DNA of 10,674 bases. Source: Tannerella sp. (GTDB taxonomy: Bacteria > Bacteroidota > Bacteroidia > Bacteroidales > Tannerellaceae). The notes below the pieces were generated by a model that was given only the letters and a program-made list of their open reading frames with translations, searched no databases and was not told where the DNA came from. Below, in pieces: positions 6,465 to 10,674 of this stretch; position 1 is the first letter of the stretch, and every line of letters starts with the position of its first letter. The stretch covers positions 1-10,674 of the forward strand of contig JAIRLL010000332.1 of assembly GCA_031259505.1 (NCBI GenBank), read 5' to 3'. Made by a program: the position numbers and the translations under genes.

Positions 6465-7079
6465 ATGAATGAAAAAACAGATATTGATGTAATGGTAGCC
6501 GATGACAGTCACGAGAAATATGTCGGCATCATTCTGGAGACCATAGAAAAGGCAGCCGAAGTTCGCGGCACGGGAATCGCCCGCCGTTCGCACGACTACG
6601 TGGTGCAGAAAATGAAGGAAGGCAAAGCCATCATTGCGCTCGCGGGCGACGAGTTCGCCGGATTCAGTTACATCGAATCGTGGGGCAACAAGCAGTTTGT
6701 GGCTACGTCGGGGTTGATTGTCACCGAAAAATTCCGCAATCAGGGACTGGCAAAACGCATCAAACATGCGGCATTCGACCTCGCGCGGCTGCGCTGGCCG
6801 AAAGCGAAACTGTTCAGCCTCACCTCGGGCAGCGCCGTGATGAAACTGAATACCGAACTGGGATATTTCCCGGTGACTTTCGGCGAGCTGACGGACGACG
6901 AAGCCTTCTGGCACGGATGCAACGGATGCGTCAACAGCGACGTGCTGGCGCGCACGAACCGCCGCTACTGCATCTGTACGGCGATGCTTTTCGATCCTGC
7001 CGACATGCGCTGCCTGGCGGGGGAGAAAAAGTACAGGACGCTGTCCGGCAAAAGGCCGAGAACAAAAAACAGAAAGTAA
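6465..7079 (+). CDS. GNAT-family acyltransferase, probable N-acylglutamate (N-succinylglutamate) synthase
   Basis: A 204-residue GNAT-fold protein. The acyl-CoA pyrophosphate loop is visible as RNQGLAKRI at 91-99 after the strand SGLIVTEKF at 82-90, and the motif B region SLTSGSAVMKLNTELGYFPV at 118-137 follows. After the GNAT core comes a cysteine-bearing segment with C152, C155, C169 and C171 (CNGC, 13 residues, CIC), then a basic tail from about 187. It is placed between argR and argG, where Bacteroides species carry a similar protein. Neither a classical ArgA with its kinase-like domain nor ArgJ is in the window, so this is the natural candidate for the first step, acylating glutamate. 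I recall that the Bacteroides thetaiotaomicron counterpart was assigned as N-succinylglutamate synthase by genetics, fitting the succinylated pathway of that genus, but this needs checking. The acyl donor cannot be read from sequence. Confidence 0.85.
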   Translation: MNEKTDIDVMVADDSHEKYVGIILETIEKAAEVRGTGIARRSHDYVVQKMKEGKAIIALAGDEFAGFSYIESWGNKQFVATSGLIVTEKFRNQGLAKRIKHAAFDLARLRWPKAKLFSLTSGSAVMKLNTELGYFPVTFGELTDDEAFWHGCNGCVNSDVLARTNRRYCICTAMLFDPADMRCLAGEKKYRTLSGKRPRTKNRK

Positions 7080-7112
7080 AAAGATTCACATTAAATAATA
7101 CACTATATTCAA

Positions 7113-8303
7113 ATGAAAAAGAAAGTTGTTCTGGCATTCAGCGGTGGATTAGACACCTCTTTCTGCGCAATGTATTTATCCAGAGAGAAAGGTTACGAAG
7201 TGTATACGGCGCTGGCCAACACCGGCGGCTTCGACGGGGACGAATGTCGGGCTATCGAAGAGCGCGCCTGCAAACTGGGTGCGGTAAAACACGTCACCCT
7301 GAATATCGAACAGGAGTATTACGAAAAGAGCATCAGGTACATGGTGTTCGGCAACGTATTGCGTAACGGGACTTATCCGATCTCCGTCAGTTCCGAGCGT
7401 ATCTTTCAGGCGCTGGCCATCATCCGCTATGCGAAGGAGATACACGCGGACGCCGTCGCGCACGGCAGTACCGGTGCGGGAAACGATCAGGTGCGCTTCG
7501 ACCTGACGTTCGACGTGCTGGCGCCGGAAATGGAAATCATCACCCCCACGCGCGACATGAAACTCAGCCGCGAATACGAAATCAGCTATCTGAAGGAGCA
7601 TGGCTACGTCGCCGATTTCGCCAGGATGGAATATTCCATCAACAAGGGGCTGTGGGGTACGAGCATCGGGGGAAAAGAAACCCTGTCGTCGGACACGACG
7701 CTCCCCGAAGCCGCCTATCCGTCGCCCCTCCGCGCCGAGGGGAGCGAAGCGCTCGCAATCGACTTCGAGCGGGGCGAGATATGCGGTGTGAACGGCGAAA
7801 CGTATGACAGCAAACCCGACGCCATTCGCCGGGTCGAAGCCATCGGCTCGCGCTGGGCTGTCGGGCGCGACATGCATGTGGGCGACACCATCATCGGCAT
7901 CAAGGGGCGCGTGGGCTTCGAAGCCGCCGGACCGCTGCTGATAATCAATGCGCACCGGCTGCTGGAAAAACATACGCTGACCAAATGGCAACAGTACTGG
8001 AAAGACCAGACGGGCACGTGGTACGGCATGTTTCTGCACGAAGCGCAGTATCTCGAACCCGTCATGCGCGACATGGAAGCCTTCCTGCAAAGCACGCAGC
8101 AGCGCGTGACGGGGCGCGTCTTCCTCACACTCCGCCCCTACCACTACACCCTGACAGGCATCGAAAGCCCGTATGACCTGATGAAAAGCGAGTTCGGCGT
8201 CTACGGCGAAGAACAGAAAGCATGGACGGCCGACGACGTGAAAGGCTTTACCCGAATACTCGGCAACCAGATGAAAACCTATTACAGCATAAAAGGGGAG
8301 TAA
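7113..8303 (+). CDS. argG: Argininosuccinate synthase
   Basis: A 396-residue cytoplasmic enzyme that joins citrulline and aspartate using ATP to give argininosuccinate, the penultimate step of arginine synthesis. The N-terminal ATP-pyrophosphatase loop is SGGLDTS at 10-16. The citrulline- and aspartate-binding region is HGSTGAGNDQVRF at 117-129, and YSINKGLWG at 174-182 is a further family block. Length is in the usual range of about 395-450. The N-terminal part follows the family, but the sequence is of the divergent Bacteroidota type (for example DTSFCAMYLSREKGYEV at 14-28). The ATG at 7113 places the P-loop at the expected distance. It lies 33 bases after the GNAT gene and 24 before argC. 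The partner lyase argH is not in the window. Confidence 0.95.
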   Translation: MKKKVVLAFSGGLDTSFCAMYLSREKGYEVYTALANTGGFDGDECRAIEERACKLGAVKHVTLNIEQEYYEKSIRYMVFGNVLRNGTYPISVSSERIFQALAIIRYAKEIHADAVAHGSTGAGNDQVRFDLTFDVLAPEMEIITPTRDMKLSREYEISYLKEHGYVADFARMEYSINKGLWGTSIGGKETLSSDTTLPEAAYPSPLRAEGSEALAIDFERGEICGVNGETYDSKPDAIRRVEAIGSRWAVGRDMHVGDTIIGIKGRVGFEAAGPLLIINAHRLLEKHTLTKWQQYWKDQTGTWYGMFLHEAQYLEPVMRDMEAFLQSTQQRVTGRVFLTLRPYHYTLTGIESPYDLMKSEFGVYGEEQKAWTADDVKGFTRILGNQMKTYYSIKGE

Positions 8304-8327
8304 GTTAAAATTCAAAATTCATTCATT

Positions 8328-9296
8328 ATGATAAAAGCAGGAATAATCGGCGGCGCGGGATATACGGCAGGTGAACTGATACGGCTGCTCATCAATCATC
8401 CCGATGTGGAAATCGTCTTCATAAACAGCAACAGCAATGCGGGCAACAAGGTGACAGACGTGCACGCGGGACTGTACGGCGAAACGGATCTGCGCTTTTC
8501 GCACGCCGTCCCGCTGAACGAAATCGACGTGCTTTTCTGCTGTACGGCGCACGGCGACACGGTCAAATTCATGGAGAGCCACGTGCTGCCCGAAAAGCTG
8601 AAAGTCATCGACCTGAGCGCCGACTACCGCCTCGCCTCGCCCGACCATCAGTTCGTCTACGGACTGCCCGAACTGAACAGGCGCGCCACGTGCGCAGCCC
8701 GCTATACCGCCAATCCGGGATGCTTTGCCACCTGCATCCAACTGGCGCTGCTGCCGCTGGCGAAGCATCTGATGCTGACGGGCGACGTGCATGTCCACGC
8801 CATCACCGGCTCGACGGGAGCCGGCGTCAAACCGTCGGACACGTCGCACTTCAGTTGGCGCAACGACAACGTCTCCATCTACAAACCCTTCGCCCACCAG
8901 CATCTGGACGAAATAAGGCAGGGGCTGACAAAGCTGCAGCGAAGCTTTCATCACGAAATATGGTTTATTCCCGTGAGGGGCAACTTCTCGCGGGGAATCT
9001 TTGCCACGGTCTATACCCGCTGCAAGGTCGGACCGGACGAACTGCAGAAAATATACGAAGACTACTACGGCGACCACTCGTTTACGTTCGTCGCAGACCG
9101 TTCGCCCGACCTGAAGCAGGTCGTAAATACCAACAAATGCCTGCTGCATTTGCAGAAAAAGGGCGACATGCTGCTCGTCACGTCCGTCATCGACAACCTG
9201 CTCAAGGGCGCCAGCGGACAGGCCGTGCACAATATGAACCTGATGTTTAACCTCGAAGAGACGGTCGGACTGCACCTGAAGCCCAGCGCTTTCTGA
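8328..9296 (+). CDS. argC: N-acyl-gamma-glutamyl-phosphate reductase
   Basis: A 322-residue NADPH-dependent reductase that converts N-acyl-glutamyl phosphate to the semialdehyde, the third step of arginine synthesis. The N-terminal Rossmann loop is GGAGYTAGEL at 8-17. The catalytic cysteine is C132 in ANPGCFAT at 128-135. Other family blocks are DLSADYRL at 95-102, GSTGAGVKP at 161-169, the histidine motif HQHLDEI at 190-196, RGNFSRGIFAT at 217-227, and the closing GASGQAVHNMNLMF near residue 300. Length is normal for the shorter ArgC type. In Bacteroides the natural intermediate is succinylated, so the acetyl name may be inexact. It sits between argG and argD in a compact operon. The AT-rich 24-base spacer before it shows no strong ribosome-binding site. 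Confidence 0.95.
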   Translation: MIKAGIIGGAGYTAGELIRLLINHPDVEIVFINSNSNAGNKVTDVHAGLYGETDLRFSHAVPLNEIDVLFCCTAHGDTVKFMESHVLPEKLKVIDLSADYRLASPDHQFVYGLPELNRRATCAARYTANPGCFATCIQLALLPLAKHLMLTGDVHVHAITGSTGAGVKPSDTSHFSWRNDNVSIYKPFAHQHLDEIRQGLTKLQRSFHHEIWFIPVRGNFSRGIFATVYTRCKVGPDELQKIYEDYYGDHSFTFVADRSPDLKQVVNTNKCLLHLQKKGDMLLVTSVIDNLLKGASGQAVHNMNLMFNLEETVGLHLKPSAF

Positions 9297-9340
9297 ACAG
9301 CCCCGCTCCGTCGGCTCACACAATTTATAAATAATTTGAC

Positions 9341-10468
9341 ATGAAACTGTTTGATGTATATCCCCGTTTCGATATCGAAATCGTCAAAGGCGAAGGCTGC
9401 CGCGTCTGGGATGCCGAAGGCAACGAATATCTGGACCTGTACGGCGGTCATGCCGTCATTTCTGTAGGGCACAGCCATCCTGCGTATGTGAACGCCATCA
9501 CCGGACAGTTGTGCCGGCTGGGATTTTATTCCAACGCGGTCGTCAACAGCCTTCAGCAGAAGCTGGCAGACAAACTGGGGAAAGCCAGCGGATATGACGA
9601 TTATTCACTGTTTATGATCAACACGGGCGCCGAGGCGAACGAGAACGCGCTGAAGCTGGCATCGTTTCACAACGGCAGGAAGCGCGTGGTGACGTTCAAA
9701 AGATCGTTTCACGGACGCACATCCGCCGCCGTCCGCGTGACGGACAACCCGGCCATCATCGCTCCCGTCAACGAAGGCTTTCCCGCCACCTACCTGCCAT
9801 TCAATGCACCCGAACTGGTGGAAGACGAACTGAAGAAAGGCGACGTTTCCTCGGTCATTATCGAAGGGATACAGGGCGTAGCCGGCATACAGTTGCCTGC
9901 CGACGAGTTTCTGAAATCGCTGCGCGCCCTCTGCACGCAGTACGGCGTCTGCCTGATTCTGGACGAAATACAGTCGGGGTACGGACGCAGCGGAAAATTC
10001 TTTGCCCATCAGCACGCCGGCATCCGCCCGGACATCATCACCGTGGCCAAAGGCATAGCCAACGGCTTCCCGATGGGCGCGGCGCTTATCAGTCCGATGT
10101 TCAAACCCTTCCACGGCATGTTGGGCACCACGTTCGGAGGCAATCACCTCGCGTGTGCAGCGGCCATCGCCGTGCTCGACATCATGGAAAAGGAACAGCT
10201 TGTCGGAAATGCCGCCCGCGTCGGCGCTTTCCTGCAGGACGAACTGAAACAGATCGCCGGCATCCGCGAAATACGCGGTAAGGGACTGATGATCGGCATC
10301 GACTTTGACGAACCCGTCAAGGCGCTGCGCAACAGGCTGCTTTTCGAAGAACGGGTGTTCACCGGCGTGGCCGGCACGAATACCGTCCGCCTCCTCCCCC
10401 CGCTCTGCCTGACGAGGGACGAAGCCGCCGATTTTATCACACGGCTCCGCAGGGCGATGAACGGATAA
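9341..10468 (+). CDS. argD: N-acylornithine aminotransferase (class III, PLP-dependent)
   Basis: A 375-residue fold-type I aminotransferase that transfers an amino group from glutamate to the N-acyl-glutamate semialdehyde, giving N-acylornithine. Visible motifs are NTGAEANENALKLA at 94-107 (phosphate and substrate contacts), FHGRT at 123-127, LDEIQSGYGRSGKFFA at 207-222 with PLP-ring aspartate D208, ITVAKGIANGFPMGA at 233-247 with Schiff-base lysine K237, and GTTFGGNHLACAAA at 262-275. Length is typical for ArgD (about 375-400). It is the last gene of the visible cluster, 44 bases after argC. Bacteroides clusters that I remember continue with proC, but here argD is followed by non-coding repeats, so the operon may end at this gene. 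Succinylornithine is the likely product if the organism uses the Bacteroides pathway. Confidence 0.93.
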   Translation: MKLFDVYPRFDIEIVKGEGCRVWDAEGNEYLDLYGGHAVISVGHSHPAYVNAITGQLCRLGFYSNAVVNSLQQKLADKLGKASGYDDYSLFMINTGAEANENALKLASFHNGRKRVVTFKRSFHGRTSAAVRVTDNPAIIAPVNEGFPATYLPFNAPELVEDELKKGDVSSVIIEGIQGVAGIQLPADEFLKSLRALCTQYGVCLILDEIQSGYGRSGKFFAHQHAGIRPDIITVAKGIANGFPMGAALISPMFKPFHGMLGTTFGGNHLACAAAIAVLDIMEKEQLVGNAARVGAFLQDELKQIAGIREIRGKGLMIGIDFDEPVKALRNRLLFEERVFTGVAGTNTVRLLPPLCLTRDEAADFITRLRRAMNG

Positions 10469-10674
10469 AACAGGCGGGAAACTTGAATCAGTTTATAAAA
10501 GTCTGCTTCGGAAACTATCAGTGATATGTTTCGTTATTTGCTTACTGTCATCCCGCTGGATTGCTTCGTGCCTACCAATGACATGTTTCGTTATTTGCTT
10601 ATTATCAGCCCGCTGGATTGCTTCGTACCTCGCAATGACGCCGGATGCCGTTGCCTGCAACAATGGCATCTACG
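10469..10674. other. Non-coding stretch downstream of argD
   Basis: No plausible gene is visible in the last 206 bases. An AT-rich start (10469-10520) with only a weak 5-bp stem near 10479-10494 is followed by the tandem 57-base repeat and a short GC-richer tail. No convincing intrinsic terminator with a T-run was found. Whether another gene follows lies beyond the window. Confidence 0.7.
10522..10635. repeat. 57-bp unit in two tandem copies, part of a putative dispersed repeat family
   Basis: Copy 1 (10522-10578) and copy 2 (10579-10635) match at 50 of 57 positions by eye, and the next three bases (tga) begin a third unit. Each contains ATGTTTCGTTATTTGCTTA followed by CCCGCTGGATTGCTTCGT. 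Read on the minus strand the end of copy 2 gives GTCATTGCGAGGTACGAAGC and then AATCCAGCGGG, a wording I recognise from memory as a common intergenic repeat in many unrelated bacteria. GTCAT at 10547-10551 and ATGAC at 10578-10582 form short inverted ends around one core, and attgc/gcaat in copy 2 could form a small stem. No transposase is adjacent. Confidence 0.8.

Noticed and set aside
7083..7112. Independent promoter before argG
   Set aside because: No TAnnTTTG element was found in this AT-rich 33-base spacer; read-through from argR is simpler.
7176..8315. 379-codon minus-strand open frame opposite argG
   Set aside because: argG motifs are clear on the plus strand; the antisense frame has no family resemblance and is a bias-generated shadow.
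8312..8325. Possible ARG box in the argG-argC spacer (11 of 14 core matches)
   Set aside because: The spacer is made of AT-rich attca repetition, so a match of this quality is expected by chance, and an operator inside a tight operon is unlikely.
8319..9323. 334-codon minus-strand open frame opposite argC
   Set aside because: It is a shadow of argC, which carries its catalytic cysteine and nucleotide-binding motifs on the plus strand.
10479..10494. Terminator after argD
   Set aside because: The only stem is five A/T-rich pairs with no following T-run, too weak to call.

Overview
The window comes from a bacterium of the phylum Bacteroidota, most likely order Bacteroidales. The evidence is a SusC/SusD outer-membrane pair, a DUF4494 gene (a family I know essentially from Bacteroidota), a promoter of the Bacteroidetes type (TTTG, 19 bases, TAnnTTTG), gene starts without strong Shine-Dalgarno sites, and an arginine cluster in the order argR, GNAT acyltransferase, argG, argC, argD, as in Bacteroides. 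Base composition is moderately GC-rich in the genes and AT-rich between them. I cannot name the genus.

Layout. (1) Positions 1-3219, plus strand: the C-terminal half of a SusC-like TonB-dependent transporter, cut by the window edge, then a complete SusD-like lipoprotein. Together they would bind and import a polymer-derived nutrient whose identity cannot be read here. (2) Positions 3220-3483: a convergent gap with two GC-rich hairpins just after susD and a striking 29-bp perfect inverted repeat. (3) Positions 3484-5665, minus strand: a leftward set of DUF4494 gene, yggS (PLP homeostasis; its start overlaps the DUF4494 stop by 4 bases) and a dihydroorotate-dehydrogenase-like flavoprotein that lacks the classical catalytic cysteine motif. 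A well-formed promoter lies upstream at 5752-5782. (4) Positions 5666-5976: a divergent regulatory region. (5) Positions 5977-10468, plus strand: argR, a GNAT-family acyltransferase, argG, argC and argD, separated by only 24-44 bases and probably one operon under ArgR control. (6) Positions 10469-10674: non-coding, with a 57-bp unit present twice in tandem.

How the genes work together. The GNAT protein is the likely first step of arginine synthesis (acylation of glutamate). ArgC and ArgD reduce and transaminate the acylated intermediates, and ArgG acts late on citrulline. In Bacteroides the acyl group is known to be succinyl rather than acetyl, so the acetyl names conventionally given to these enzymes may be wrong here. 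The acylglutamate kinase, carbamoyltransferase, deacylase and argH are not in the window. ArgR would sense arginine and repress; two operator-like sequences flank its presumed -7 element.

Most of the window is orthodox Bacteroidota housekeeping. I did not find a clearly new defence, mobile or biosynthetic system. The points most worth a second look are the non-coding repeats, the cysteine-bearing GNAT enzyme and the DHOD-like protein without its catalytic cysteine.
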